A DNA stretch of 64,000 nucleotides from Micrasema longulum (lineage: Eukaryota; Arthropoda; Insecta; Trichoptera; Brachycentridae), in NCBI GenBank assembly GCA_022494885.1, contig JAGVSM010005032.1, positions 1 to 64,000 on the forward strand, read 5' to 3'. The notes below the pieces were generated by a model. The model saw nothing but the letters and a program-made list of their open reading frames with translations, had not been told where the DNA came from and made no database searches. The number at the start of each line of letters is the position of its first letter. The stretch's first letter is position 1. This document shows positions 12,373 to 25,559 of this stretch, piece by piece. The translations under genes were made by a program, and so were the position numbers.

Positions 12373-13427
12373 TCTTTGTCAGTAACCTGTAATTGAACAT
12401 GTTTAAAAAAAATACAAAATTTTACTTTGCAGATATGTGTTGACTTTCCGTTGAAATACGGCTTTAAGGGGGAGAACTTCTTCACAGGGATACATCAGAA
12501 TAGATTTTCGCAGATCGCATTGGCGTCAGGAGCTTAAATAGCATTGACCCCCATTTCAAAGAATTGGAATAATGGGTTTCATAGTCTAGACAAAATTTTC
12601 ATTTTACCAATATTTTACACGTATTTTAACATGCACACATCGTTGAAAACGACATCTCTTTTAACAAGTAGACTACATTCTTTCTTACTATGTGAAATTT
12701 TTATTACTTTCGGAAATAAAACATTAAAGGCACAACAATCGTTCAGTGTGCTACACGAACTCACGAATTTAATGTCAATTTTCGCATTCGTTACAATGGG
12801 TCATTGTCAAGGCAAAACACTCGATATAAGTCAATGTCAGAATTGTAGAATCAAATGGAAAAAACGTAACGAGATGATTGAATACTTTTGCCGCTCTTTT
12901 AAATTTATTTTCGAACCTTTTTGTTCAAAGTAGGTTTGTGAGAGCCAATTAAAGCTCCCGTTCTTAAGTGATGTTTCTGCTTGTACACGGTGGCCCGCGG
13001 CACTTGTGTGCTTTGAAAAGGACGCAATGAGGACCGAAAAGGTCGCAGAGGATAAGAGGTGGTCTCATTAGAAAAAGAGAGCCTAGAAATTTTCGTTCAG
13101 TCGCAAACCTTTAGTGGGGCATAGGGGAGACTTTTTTTTCGGCAGAGGCCTATTTTTCTCAGGCGCGCTAGATAGTCGCCAAGCAGCGGGCTTCCTGTTT
13201 AATATTTAGTACTAGAGTGATGTCAATGTCAGATAACTTCATAAAATGCCCTGCCATATCGACCCTTACTTTTTTTAAAAGAATGGTCGTTCTGTAACCG
13301 TAAACGCAATACAATATTTGATCATGATCCAGGATTTGTTTTTCGCGAACTCTCAAAGCGATGGAACTAACGGATGTGTGGTCCCGACAAGATGGAGCTA
13401 CACTCCAAACGGCGAGGGTTTTGATAA

Positions 13428-14058
13428 GAGTTATAAAAATACCTTAGTCTACCGAATCGCTCAGTAGTATATCGGTAGTCCACCGTTTTCTACCGTCGTT
13501 TTGGTAGTTTATTTTTTAGGTAAAAAATATTAAATATTTAGATAAAATAAATACTATTTTACTATGATTTTATTATTCTTGTTTTTATTTTATTATTTTG
13601 AGCCGTTACCAAGTAGTTTATTAATGAATAATTTCATGTTTAGCGATAGTACGGCTTTTTACGGATTTACGGAAAATTAACGTGAGAATGGTGAAAAGGA
13701 AAAAACGTTAATCTATGGACTAAAATGAGGCAGTGCGCTCTGGACTAAAATAATGAAATATTTCTAATAAAATGATTAAACGGCCATTTAAAAAAATTCA
13801 ATGATTTCTATATAGTTTTCTACAGAAAAAATACCGTATTCTAACGTATTAAACTGTTTCTTACACATATATAGTTTCTTACTATAAAATACCAGTGCTA
13901 TAATACAGTTCTTATAATCAAATATTACTAATCAAGTGATTATACAGCCATTTTATTAAGAAAAACGTTTTTTACCAAAACTACCGAAAACGACCCTATT
14001 ATACGGTAGAATACGTTTCATACAATAAACTACCTATACTACCGGCCTCACATCTCTA
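13428..14058. mobile_element. hAT-like MITE, 631 bp
   Basis: Flanked by GTTTTGATAA on both sides (13418-13427, 14059-14068). The right end inverted reads TAGAGATGTGAGGCCGGTAG. The left end matches after about 40 bp (GTAGTATATCGGTAGT). Inside it is rich in inverted CTACCG/CGGTAG. Non-coding. The 8-bp duplication of hAT lies within the shared 10 bp. Confidence 0.55.
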
Positions 14059-14289
14059 GTTTTGATAAACATTTTAAGAAAAACCTTCCCCTCTCTGAAC
14101 TGACTGCGAACTCTTCTGACTAAACCCCCTGTGATTTATTCTTCCGGGTCGACTTTCTTGTTTACAAATCATCCTCGGACCCTGGATATCCTTCAGGACA
14201 ATATTCGGTCACAAATTGCCAACATACCCATCGTTTTGCTGAGAGAGTGCACGAAAACTTCCGAAAAATGGTGAGAGTGTAGAACATGA

Positions 14290-15180
14290 AGGACGACATT
14301 TGCCTAATGTAACTGCTTTTCAATTTGTTTATTAATGATGTTGCTAAATCAAACTCTCGCTTTTGGCTCTTCGCGGACGACAATAAAATTCTCAAAATAA
14401 TTCAAATTTTACTAAATTGTTTTTTTCTTCAATCAAACATTAATCATTTAACCAATGTTGTAAAGTCAATAAATTATAACTTTATATTAAAAAATGCAAA
14501 ATAATGTCATTTCATAGAACAAAACAACTGATTTCCTTCGAGTACCCAATAGAAAACTCCAAAATTGATGTAGTTAAGTCCATCAGAGATTAAGGAGTTG
14601 TTTTGGACTATAAACTAACATACAACGAGCATAAAGATAATACAGTAAATAAATCACTGAAATTACTTGGCTTCATTAACAGAATATCCTCTGATTTTTC
14701 TAATGTCCGTACAATCAAAACTCTTTATTGCTCAACTGTTTGCCCTCTTCTAGAATATACCTCGGTGGTCTGATCTCCATTCTATGTCAATCGCATAAAT
14801 CCCATTAAATCAATCCAACCTCGGTTGCTTCAAAAAGTAGCGTGGGTGCTTAGACTAGAGAGAGATAATTATTCTTATGCTGATAAATAAGTCAATGTTA
14901 AATAAATCTAGTCTACAAAAACGTAGAACTAATATTGACTCCATATATATGTTCGGCATACAAAATGGTATAATCGATGTTCCATCATTACTGAGACAAG
15001 TAAAATTAAATATTCCCACTCGTACGTTGAGAAACAATGAATCACTGTTCATCGATCAGCACAGAACAAACTATGACCTTAATTCTCCAATGACCCGTCG
15101 TATTGTTAACTCAAGACAAGATTTGGACTTTTTTGGTTCGAGTTTACAACGATTTAAACGAGCGCTAAATAAATAGCCCC
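14290..15180 (+). pseudogene. LINE reverse transcriptase 3' half
   Basis: LLFNLFINDVAK, then FWLFADDNKILK (RT FADD box), then stops, then an open end with LQKRRTNIDSIYMFGIQNG, VPSLLRQVKLNIPTRTLR, ending RFKRALNK. CR1/Jockey-like. From 15,180 to 15,870 only AT-rich sequence is seen. Confidence 0.75.
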
Positions 15181-15869
15181 AAATCTTGTTTTGATGTCCA
15201 TTACGTTTGTCAATGCTTCTTTTTAATGTTTTAAACGATTCTTTTAAAGTAATATTTAAACCCTATAAATTGTATACATGGACAATGTCCGTTATAAATA
15301 AATAGCAAATTTACCATTTTGTGGTAAACGTAAAAAATAGAAATTCAATTTTTAAAACGTCAGCCGCGTTTTATAAAATTTAAAAACACAAGTGCCATGC
15401 GCCACCTTGTATTGGATCAATTTGTCACTTGATTTCGTGTTTTAATAAAAGAATTACTTACATGTTTTTTTATGTGGACTAGAGTTTTGTCCTCTTTAAA
15501 ACGTGAAACGAGCGTGCGTTTGCATTTTTTTCAGTGCGTGTTGTAATCAATTGCAATTATATTTAATAATAAATAGGTACAAAATGACTTTATTTTTTAT
15601 CATAACCTAGTTGTTATATTATTAATGCTACGATTGTTGTTCATGACTTGACATGCGATCAATTGTTTTTTCATGAATTATGTATTTTCTTGTTCTATTT
15701 TTATTCTTCCACTTTAAGAAAATATTTAACTATTTATTTACGTCAATATTTAATAAAAAATGATCGTTTAAGCTTCATTATTTTTTTTATTGTAAACATT
15801 ATTAGTTAAATATACAAGCGTTGTAATAGATGTAAAACGCATTTGCGTAACATTTGTTAACAATTATTA

Positions 15870-16465
15870 TTTTCTAAAAGTTATTAAATATTTGTATATA
15901 ACCTCTCACCGACTTTTCTATGTCTACCGGTTTCGAGACGTACCCGACTCTCCATCAGGACACCAATTAAACCAACATGCAAAACATGCACAACCCACTA
16001 TACACCTTCACCATAGTTGTTGCACAAAAATATAAAACCAACACGACATGCATTTTAATAAGCACATCACATGCCCTGATGAGGACAAACAAACACTGAT
16101 TAAATTATGAAAATATTCTCTTGTTTGAGAATTAATGGAAAAAGTAGCGGGGGTGGAGGGAGGGGATAATCTTAACAGGTTTTATAGTATTTAATAGGTT
16201 TTATCCATAGGTTCTCAAACAAGAGAATATTTTCATAATTTAATCAGTGCATGTTTGTCATAATCAGTGCATGTGCTTATTAAAATGCATGCCGTGTTGG
16301 GTTTATATTTTTGTGCAACAACTATGGTGAAGGTGTATAGTGGGTTTTGCATGTTGGTTTAATTGGTGTCCTGACGAAGAGACGGGTACGTCTCGAAACC
16401 GGTAGACATAGAAAAGTCGGTAAGTGGTTATATACAAATATTTAATAACATTTAGTAAAACGTTT
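15870..16465. mobile_element. Family F foldback, 250-bp inverted arms
   Basis: Left arm about 15,870-16,131 and right arm 16,212-16,465 are inverted copies with an 80-bp spacer. Each arm holds the segment CTGAYG..GAAACCGGTAGACATAG. The outer ends are TATTTGTATATAACC and its complement. Confidence 0.75.
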
Positions 16466-16800
16466 GACCACAAAGTTAATGCTTTAAATATTAATAATAT
16501 TATTTTCTCACTTGCATTTCTTATTTATTTAATTTATTTTATCTTTATATCCTTTGCATAATTTATGAAAACTCAATTGGTTTTTTTATGTTATTTTTTT
16601 TTTTTTTGTTTTTAATACTTATTATGTATGACTATGTTTTCTGAATAAAATAAAATAAAATAATATAACTCGTCGGCCTCGTGGTGTAATAGTCAGCGCG
16701 TTTGCCTACCATGCAAGAGGTCTTAGGCTTAATTCCCGACATGGTTGATATGAAATATTTATTGTCAAGGGTGTTTTTACACCAGAATATTTAATAGTCC

Positions 16801-18363
16801 CAGGGCCCCGATTACAATGTGAAGCTAACAGAGTTATCTTCGGCTGTCTATTTTATTTTGTTTTATTTATTTTAACGCCCTAGTGGGCTTTTACATTGTA
16901 AAAAAATACACGGACATGGTAAATATAAACTATATAGTGATAGAAAGTATAAAATGAGTTCATACAACTAAACAAATTTAACGAAAAGAAATTAAAATAA
17001 ATCAAACAATAAAAACAAAAGGGGCTCGATTACAAAATGGCTAAATGACCCATTAAATTATTATATTATATTTTATCATACCTATGCTGTGTTTGGGGTT
17101 TTGCAACTAAGAGCAAAATTTCTGAGGTGCAGATTATTCAGAATAGAGCGATCAGAAATGTGTTTCACATACCGTATGATACTCATGTAAGGGACATTTA
17201 TTTTGAAACAAAAATCATGCCTTTTAGCATGCTTTCCTATTTCGAGATAACTGGCACTATCATTAATACTACTCTCGACTCAATGCACAGTAACATAAAG
17301 CCAGCTTTCATTGGAGACATCCATCGGTACAGTACTCGATCAAAAAATAATATTTATATTGGATATGTGAAGTCTACGGAGTTTGGTACTAGATCTTTAC
17401 AATACATAGGTTTCAAGGAATTTAATAAATTGCCACAAAAATTTAAAGTACCTATTTCAAAATATAGAAACAGGACGTGCGAATTGAAGAATTATTTTTT
17501 CCAGAAGTACTTTGAATAAATAATGTTAGTTTATCCAGAGAATGCGCATCTTGAACATATATCTTTTAATATTTTACCGTTTTTGCTTGTATATGTAATT
17601 TTTAATACTATTTAAATGTTATTTGTGTTTTTTTTATACTTTTTTTAGCTTGTATACATAATTTCAACACGTTTTTGATTAAAAAAATTAACCTGTATTG
17701 GGTGTGCGCATATTTTGTTAATTAAAAAAAATGATTTTATTTTGTACTAGTTCAGTATGTATATACACATACATGTAATTTTTAAACTTTTAAATTTTCT
17801 TTCCCAGATTGCATAATGTAAAGATCATTTTGAATTTATTTCCATGCCTAGTATTCTGTTTATTTTGTTATTTTCAAGTATTTTTCATACCCTTTTTAAT
17901 TTGTAGTATTTCATAATTTTAATTTTTCTGCTTTTGTAAATAATATTATAGTTTAAAATATAAAAACGTCTTTATATTGTTAACAAAAGTTTTTTTTTTA
18001 ATTTGTAGATTGAAAAACAAAATATATCAATAGAACTAAATTCATTGCCAAGTTTATGCAGTCTCTGAATAGGCGAGTGTACAAAATAATTACTAATAGA
18101 TTTGTTTATATAAAATAGCGTTTTGTTACTTTGACGGGTCAGAGTTAAAGGTAAATTAAATATCTTTAAAGAAAAACCAATATTTGTGTACAAAAATGAG
18201 TATATTTGCATGAACATTTAATGTATCTTCGTCGGCAACTTCTAATTAAAGATGCTTATAAGAAAAAATTGTATGCATATTCTGCCTTTCATACAGAAAA
18301 CTTAATTTTACTTTGTAGATAAAATTGAAGATAAATGTTAACTTCCCATTAATCGGGGCCCTG
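16801..18363. mobile_element. TIR element inside SINE A
   Basis: Left end CAGGGCCCCGATTACAATGT and right end, inverted, CAGGGCCCCGATTAATGGGA. Similarity continues imperfectly for about 45 bp. A related single end lies at 11,648 (GGGCCCCGATTACAAACGC). Contains LINE pieces and no transposase. The target duplication is unclear because the ends themselves match the SINE (CCC/CCTGG). Confidence 0.65.
17045..17519 (+). pseudogene. LINE C-terminal fragment
   Basis: Open frame with LSYLCCVWGFATKSKISEV, QIIQNRAIRNVF and KEFNKLPQKF, ending FFQKYFE. This is the post-RT tail of a non-LTR element, inserted within the TIR element at 16801-18363. Confidence 0.75.
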
Positions 18364-18499
18364 GTCTGGTATCTGAAATGTAAGACTAATTGATTATCCT
18401 GCCTTCATGTAACAAAAATGATCAATATATGCTGCGATTGCTGTACCAATGCAGTGCCCTTTGCACCATTAGGTGCAGAAAAGGAATGATGATGTAATA

Positions 18500-19190
18500 T
18501 ATCGTCGTTGCACATCAAATATGGGCCATGTGACTCAAAATGCGACTTTTTGGCATAAAGTAATTAATATTTTAAATAAATATTTTACTTTATTTAAAAA
18601 CACGGTATTTTTCCTACTTTGTTTATACACAGAAGTGTTATTTTCGGTTCAGTTTTTTTTTAAAATCGTTTTTATCGATTTTCTCAGAATGTTCTCCGAG
18701 TCACATGGCCCATACTTGATCTGCAACGACGATGTATTATTAAGAATGCATTAACAAATTACCGATCCTAAACTAATCTTCTGTTATTATAGAAAAAAAA
18801 GAAAGATTAGCGATTCTTACATTCACAAAGTTAGAATATGAGTTAAACTATCACTCGTTTTTTATTTCTACAATAAATTAGGAATAATTTCCTCCAAAAA
18901 CTTATATATAATATTTTATGTTATAACATTTTATAAAATATAACTCTTTTTGTGTGAACGATATTTTTTAATAAAAAAATTACGTCGTAATTCTTAGAGA
19001 GTTATATACATAAAATAAAATTATTTAACGACAAGAATTACATAATTTTTTTTTAGAGGCTCAAAATATTATTTTTTTAAACATGTTTAATATAAGTACG
19101 CGATATAATCAAAAATAAAATAAAATTGTTGAAAACGATCAATAATTTTTTTACTCGAATCCCCACACTTACACAAACGTTACTTTTTTG
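18500..19190. other. AT-rich stretch upstream of the unrecognised gene's exon
   Basis: No ORF, repeat family or promoter signature recognised. Presumably the intron ahead of 19,197. Confidence 0.4.
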
Positions 19191-19196
19191 TTTCAG

Positions 19197-20397
19197 ATGA
19201 CTATTGCCGGGAAGAACTCCGTCTCCAAAGGATCGGCCAAACTTTTGGTCCGAATCAATCGGAATTTCAATGGACCAAGGCCCGATTGGAGGTCTTACTA
19301 TAAATCAGACTCTCGTCCGATACCCATTAGTGTTGAATTCAACACGAGAGATGAATTGGAATTCAAATTCACAGTCGAGAGGGATGATGCGACCAAAAAC
19401 AATAAAGAAAATATCAACACGGTCAACACTTACGAGGGTAGAATAGTCAAAATAGAAACCTTCAAAATAGAAGAAATATTAGACTGTTTCGCAAATGAGA
19501 CAACTGATTTCAAAAACACTTTGATTGTGGAGATTTTCAAAAAATCTCAGAAGGAAGAAATTGTTTTACAGTTTCAAAGTGAGCAAGAGTTTAGAAGAAC
19601 TTTATTTACGTACAAATATTTCAAAATGCGCAACAGACTAGCAAATTCCTCTTCGAGCGAGCAAAGCGATGGAAGTTCTAGTCCAAGTCTTTCAACCAAG
19701 AGTAAATCTAGTATCAGCTCCAACGAAAATGGATCAAGCTCACCCGATTACAGCGCAAAAATTTTCGACTACTCAAAAAACAGCAACGGAACTGCAAGCC
19801 ATTATATCAAAAAGTTTGAAAACTCACTGAATGATAACGGACCATATCAAAACTATTCCACCAAAAGTTTAGACTACATGTCCATCAATTCGTTGAAACC
19901 CAAACAAAATCGGATACAAGAACTTAACCTCGAACTAAAAACTAGAGATTTCGAGGTTAATACACTAAACAACAAAAACTCAAAATCAGAATTTAATCTT
20001 TCGCAGCTGGGGGACAGTAAAGTATTCAATGCTGTATCAGAAACCAAAAAATCTGATGTGGGAGAAATCGATGGTCTGATTTATACAGACGTTGACTACG
20101 AGAGTGTGGACTATCCGAGTTTGAGTTACTCCAGCAATAAATTTGCGAACGCTGCGGCTTTGGAAGTGCCGCAAAAGCCTCAGAGACGTAAGCAGCTCTT
20201 GAGGAGGATCAAAGGAAAAGCACCACCTCCCCCGGGAGTCGACGAACAGGGGTGGGGTGTGGACAAAGATAAGCAGGGAAACAGACAGGATCAGGGGAAA
20301 GTTGTTATCAAAGTCAATGGAGAAAAGGGAGAGAAGATTCCGACCAAAGAAACAGATGGATTTCCATCCAGAACTCAAGTACCAAGAGCACATATGG
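19197..20397 (+). CDS. Unrecognised protein, penultimate coding exon (possible PH-like domain, Ser-rich, Pro-rich)
   Basis: 1201-bp exon between the acceptor TTTGTTTCAG and donor G|GTGAGT (phase 1). The ATG follows the acceptor directly; it may be the start or an internal Met, and no upstream coding exon is recognised. About the first 150 residues alternate like a beta-rich domain (KLLVRINRNF, SRPIPISVEF, EIVLQFQSEQEF) ending in a helix (RRTLFTYKYFKMRNRLA), which resembles the strand-then-helix end of a PH-like domain. That is a guess. Then come a Ser-rich stretch (about 153-185), a low-complexity Asn/Ser/Lys region, and a basic Pro stretch (KGKAPPPPG, about residue 340). Codon use is clearly coding. 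Continues at 33559 after a 13,161-bp intron. Confidence 0.85.
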
Positions 20398-21639
20398 GTG
20401 AGTAATTTTACTTTTTATAAAATTGTGTTTTATTGCGTTGTTCTTGGGAGTGGACTCATATTCGGATGTGAAAAATCTGCTTACCAATCAATCGTCGATA
20501 AATTGAACACAGTTATGCTGAAAGCGGCCAGCATAGAAAAGCGAAACTGAGATAACAGCACTTTCGTGAAAAGAGTGAATAATCAAATCTACACAATAGT
20601 TTGAATATTTTTTACTTTGACGAATGACAAATAATGCGTACATTAGTTTTTTACAAGACAAAAAATAATATTATGTATTTTATTAGCTTTAATGATTTTG
20701 AAAGTCTGGCTGACTACACTACCTAAGATGTGCATTTGGCAGAAAACAGCCAATCCTAGTAAAACTCTAATTAATGTTGTGGCGTTATGTATTGAACATG
20801 TTATTTTATATTTATATAAAGATTCTTAATTGCAATAAATCATTTGGTTAAATTTTTATAATAACTTTACAAATAATTTAATTGCGTTTTATCGATCGGA
20901 AGATCTTCCAAAATATCGATAGAGTTGGCAACACTTTATTTACGTACGAAAAGAGAGACGTATATATACATATTTAAGAAATTCAGAATATTTATGTCTC
21001 ATTAAATACATTTTTGCTATTTTGTTTTTAACACTTTGAAAAAATATATTTTTACATATTTTTAGTTCTTAATTTTGAATGTGTAGTTTCAAATTTTGTT
21101 TTGTAGGTATTATCTTTAAGTATCCCTTTTTTATCTTGTTTTGGTTACATTTATGAGCACCCACTACTTTTACATGTTTTTCCTCAAGTTTGAAATATAT
21201 TCAAGTTTGTGTTCATTCTTTACTTTAATATTTTTTTTCCCTATTTTTCTACTTAAAAAAAAAATCGTTTTATTTGGTTTCGTTGCGTTTTGTTCTTTCT
21301 TTCTTCTATTATTAGTATTAACTGTTTTATTTATTCTTTAAAGCACCAAAAACCAAAACTTTATAAGTCTACTTTTTTATATATGTACAATATTATGTCT
21401 GTACTCTTTTATTTGAATCTTAATAAAAACTAACGAGTCCGAGCACCCGATGACAAACTATTATTTAATTGGGACAAATATGTTTACTACTAATACTTAA
21501 TGTTTTTATTCTTATAATGCATTCATATTGTAATTACACGTGTAATTTATTCAAGAAAGACTCTTTAATTATTATTATTGTATTAAAAGCCTTAACAGAA
21601 AGGAGAAAAAAAAACTATAAATTCAACTAGTAACCTCAG

Positions 21640-21840
21640 ACAAAACTTACTCTTTCATACCGATAACCATAGAACTAATTATGGTTTTCATTCCTCTAGG
21701 CCCAGAATTCTTAAGTCTGCCAACAAACATACCAGTCTTGATTTCTTTGATAACAAATTGTCTGCTTTCATACGATCACTGAATCAAATTAAATTAAAAA
21801 CACCCCTCTCCCGCTTCCACTCCCGCCAAGTCTAATATAT
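21640..21840 (+). pseudogene. LINE 3' end fragment
   Basis: Encodes HTDNHRTNYGF, then SLDFFDNKLSAF and RSLNQIK, the same tail pattern as at 14.9-15.2 kb, followed by its 3' UTR. Confidence 0.6.
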
Positions 21841-23309
21841 ACCATTGTGTCTTTCTACTATCCTTTATAATAATTTTCTATGCATAAATTTGTCCTTTAA
21901 ATGCCCATTGGGCGTATATATAAATAAATAAATATAAATTACATTTTGATTACATGTTAATCACTGTAATAAAAGTCAATAACATTACATGTAAATAAAG
22001 TCTTACTGAATATCTTTTATGGTTTAAACATAGAATTAAGAATAGTCCAGAAGGAGCGTAGAATCATATTTGAATAGATCGGACTGTGTCCAATAATTCC
22101 CCCACTTAGACACACTTTCACCGCGCGCATACTTGAAGTCACCGAGTAATATTGCCAGATCGCGAAGAATATAACCATAACACAAATGTAAGGTAAAAAA
22201 AAAACAATTTGTTAATGTTTCTATTTTTTTTTGTGCACTCGGAAACATTGATTGACACAACAGAGTAGATAAGTAAAGGGTCATTTAATAAGAGTAATTG
22301 AATTAATGAACTTTGAACTTAAAATATAAAACAAATTTTAGTTTTACATAAAACGGATATTTTTATATCATGTTAAATAATATTTTATGATTTAAAGATA
22401 ATATCGGCCAAACGTCCACCACGGCGTTGTTTGATCCGAGGTTCAATTTTCATTATTTCTCTTATTATATGAGCAAAGTAGGGTAAAAAAATTTACTACT
22501 CTGGCAACACTAACAAAATTTCCATTTTGTTTCTTCGACAATTTGACAGATGGAAAAATAATTCAATTTTTAAGTAATGCATTTGTGACATACACATATA
22601 TTTGATAATTATACATGAAATGTGATTGCATCTGTTTCTTTAAGATCCTAGCAGTATTTCTACACTTTAAAAGGACACAACACGGCATGGTTAAATTCGA
22701 ATCAGGAGTTGCGTACTGAGCGACGTCTACAAAGAAAGTAATGGGTCAAAACGTAAACCTACTCATTTATGAGTAGTTTAGTCGCCTCTGTTCGATGTGC
22801 GTATGCGGTTTCTGGACTTTTCTTAATTCTATGGGTTTAAACACAACAAACATTTCGAATATTATGTTGCATTAAGCCGAGTAGGATTATATTATGTGTA
22901 TTTGAACATAATGAATCAATCAAACGATTTCAGCCAACTTACATAATATCAATAAATTCTATCATTAACGAAGTATCATTGAAGGAAATTTGATACGGTC
23001 TCTGCAATTTATTCGTTTCAGCTTCTAATTGCTAAATAAATAAGTATTCTTTACAAAGTGTTCATTCACTCTGCGGATGGTCAGCAAGCAATCCTTGAAG
23101 GTACGGCCAATTAAAATGTGAAAGTCGGTAGAGTTTATTAATTTGATTATTAAGTTAACTTGTATGGAAATCGGTGATCGCTTTGGGTTGATGAAAAACT
23201 GCAAATATCAAAGGTTAAATGCGTAAATTTGTGTTGTAAATTCTCCATTTAACGAACAAAATATATCATTTTATTTTCGGATTGAATATGTATATAAATA
23301 CCAACCGCA

Positions 23310-23755
23310 GTTAGGAGAACGTGGAGGGATTGAGTATATTTAAAGAAGATAATGTAAAATTCCAGATAGGGCTTATGAACTGTCATTGACTAGTTATTAA
23401 ATATTTTTCCCATGTTTGAACATCCTTATATATTCAATTCTACTACATATCTGTTGATTTTTGTGAGTTAAAGAGCTGAAACCTTTATTGATGTTTTATT
23501 TCAAAGCTCACCTGGATTTGTTTCAAAGGTTTTGAACCAATTTCTCTCAAGCTTTAAACGATTTTCTCAAATCGAGTTGCATATTTCATTTTCAATTTCA
23601 TAAGCTGCGATTTTAATTAAATTTAACTCTACAATGTTTGATTATGTCCAAATGCTTGCAGACTGGCTGGATTTCCTAGCTAGGGAGTTGTTCATATTTA
23701 ATTCATATTCCCTTCTCAAAAATGTTTTCCCCCTCTGTTGAAATAAATTTAAATT
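23310..23755. repeat. Family U, diverged
   Basis: GGGCTTATGAACTGTCATTG, GAGCTGAAACCTTTATTG, GACTGGCTGGATTTCC, then a short reverse end TTCCCTTCTCAAAAATG. Confidence 0.6.
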
Positions 23756-23779
23756 CAACTCTGTTTATTTTTTCCTAAA

Positions 23780-24130
23780 TGTTATTAAATATTTGGATAT
23801 AACCACTTACATACTTTTCAATGTCTACGGTTTCGAGCCGTACCCGTTTTTTCGTCAGGACATCAAATAAACCAACATGCAAAACCCACTATACAACTTC
23901 ACCATAGTTGTTGCACAAAAATATATAAGCACATGCCCTAACAAACATGCACTGATTAAATTAGCTGATAAATAGCTGAAACAAGGAGAGGGAATGAAAG
24001 GTAAAGCTTGAGTTTAATAGGTTTAGGGTGACCATTACAATGGAACATCGTATAACGGGCTGTATTGAAAGGTTGTTTGATTATTTATCAAAGGAACGTT
24101 ATTTTTTAAAACTTTCCGATTTGAAAAATA
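23780..24130 (-). repeat. Family F copy, uninterrupted
   Basis: Contains GGAACATCGTATAACGGGC without the SINE found at 3,097, plus the GAAACC...CAG core in reverse (23,830-23,858). Confidence 0.65.
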
Positions 24131-24244
24131 GTTGAAAAAATATAGAGGGGATGGAGTTAGGGATTTGAAAAAATTGCTATTGATAATGGATATAATTTAA
24201 TAATGTTTAATTTTACTTTTTGTACTTAATGTTATTTGTACATT

Positions 24245-24760
24245 TGCGAGCTTATTGCCAAATAGCAATTTCTTCCATCCAACTAATAAAATAATAGTTT
24301 TATTTTTATAATTCAAGTTACAGAACATATTCAATAGAAAATAATGATTAAAAAGCTAAAGATATAAAAAAATATAAATAAACTTATTTATTTATAAATT
24401 ACCTTAAATAAAAACTATTCCTCAATGAGAAAAAGGAAATAAGAGGAAATAGGAAAGGAGGAGAGATTAAGGAAGAGAAAGGAGATGTTTCTTCAGACGT
24501 GATTTAAACAGAGATACTGTAGTAACATCTCTGATGGTGGATGGGAGATGATGGACACTAATATAAGTTAGAGAAGAAAGAGGAATTGTGGAAAGGTATT
24601 AAGAGAGTGCCTTGAGAATTAGAACGAAGAGGTAAACCATGAACTGATAAGCGTAGAAACTTTTCGCGCAGGTATATAGGAGCATAAGGATTATGAATTG
24701 GATATACAATTGATTTAATAAATATTCGTTTAGATAGAAAACTAAAGAAAACATCAATGA
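24245..24760 (-). pseudogene. LINE 3' end with UTR
   Basis: Minus-strand counterpart of 29,740-30,150: the UTR (GCCAAATAGCAATTTCTTCC) and the coding end before it match in reverse complement. Confidence 0.6.
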
Positions 24761-24929
24761 AACAATTTTAATATCCTGTCAACAGTAATTATAAAAATAC
24801 TTAAAATGATAATAAATGGAGAAAAAATCTTTATGTAAATACTATATCCACAAATGGATCAAAATTTTAAACAAATTATATCAAACTGCTTTTTATACAA
24901 ACAACAATATTTCTAAATAATAATTATAA

Positions 24930-25243
24930 AAATAGTAAGTAAGTTAATATTGAACATCTCTTTAATATCAAGAATGAGAATAGGACATTGTCTCGTTGCC
25001 TCGCATTTATCGAGAATAGGTGTCTTTACTTCGGCAATGTGTCTTTGTGAAAATGATGATGAGACATTGGATCATCGGTTTTTTGACTGTCCCCTCTACG
25101 AAAGAAGCGAATTCCTTCAAAATATTTGTGAAGAATATAATACGTTCCCTCTTAACGTAAAATTTTTACTCGCCCAGAATGATTTGGATACTTATTTACT
25201 TCTGACTAAATTCTTAAGGACAAATAATAAAAATATTTGAATT
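24930..25243 (+). pseudogene. LINE C-terminal fragment with CxC..H..C tail
   Basis: RMRIGHCLVASHLSRIG then CLCENDDETLDHRFFDC: the zinc-knuckle-like tail after RNase H in Jockey- and R1-like elements. Ends with a stop at 25241 and an AT-rich 3' UTR. Confidence 0.75.
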
Positions 25244-25559
25244 TGTTAAATATTATTTGCAAAATTCAAATAATAAGTCTAATTGAATGTCTCTCTTTAC
25301 TTTTGGCCTTTGGCTTCATTTTATGTTTACGTTTAATTTAGGCGGTAATAATATTTTATTGTCACATACTCTTTCATACTGATTTTAACTACCTCACATT
25401 ATATTATATTTTTTCGTGGGTATGGGTTTTTTTGTCGTTCACTGAAGCGTGTATTCTTTAAATTTCTTATTCTTGTTTCTAAGAGCCAAAATCAGTCGCA
25501 AACGAGGCGTGTAAAAAAAAAAAAAAGCTCACCCCCTCCCTCCATCCCCTCACCGTTTT

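Larger units (their letters stand above)
16673..18494 (+). mobile_element. SINE A split by a 1.56-kb insertion
   Basis: The 5' half is 16673-16800 (GGTGTAATAGTCAGCGCG, TTCCCGACATGG) and the 3' half 18364-18494 (TGAAATGTAAGACTAATTG, CACCATTAGGTGC, GATGATG). Rejoined they make a standard copy. Confidence 0.8.

Noticed and set aside
12544..12933. 129-codon open frame on the plus strand
   Set aside because: No domain, no splice signals, low-complexity composition and repeat surroundings; length is within chance for this region.
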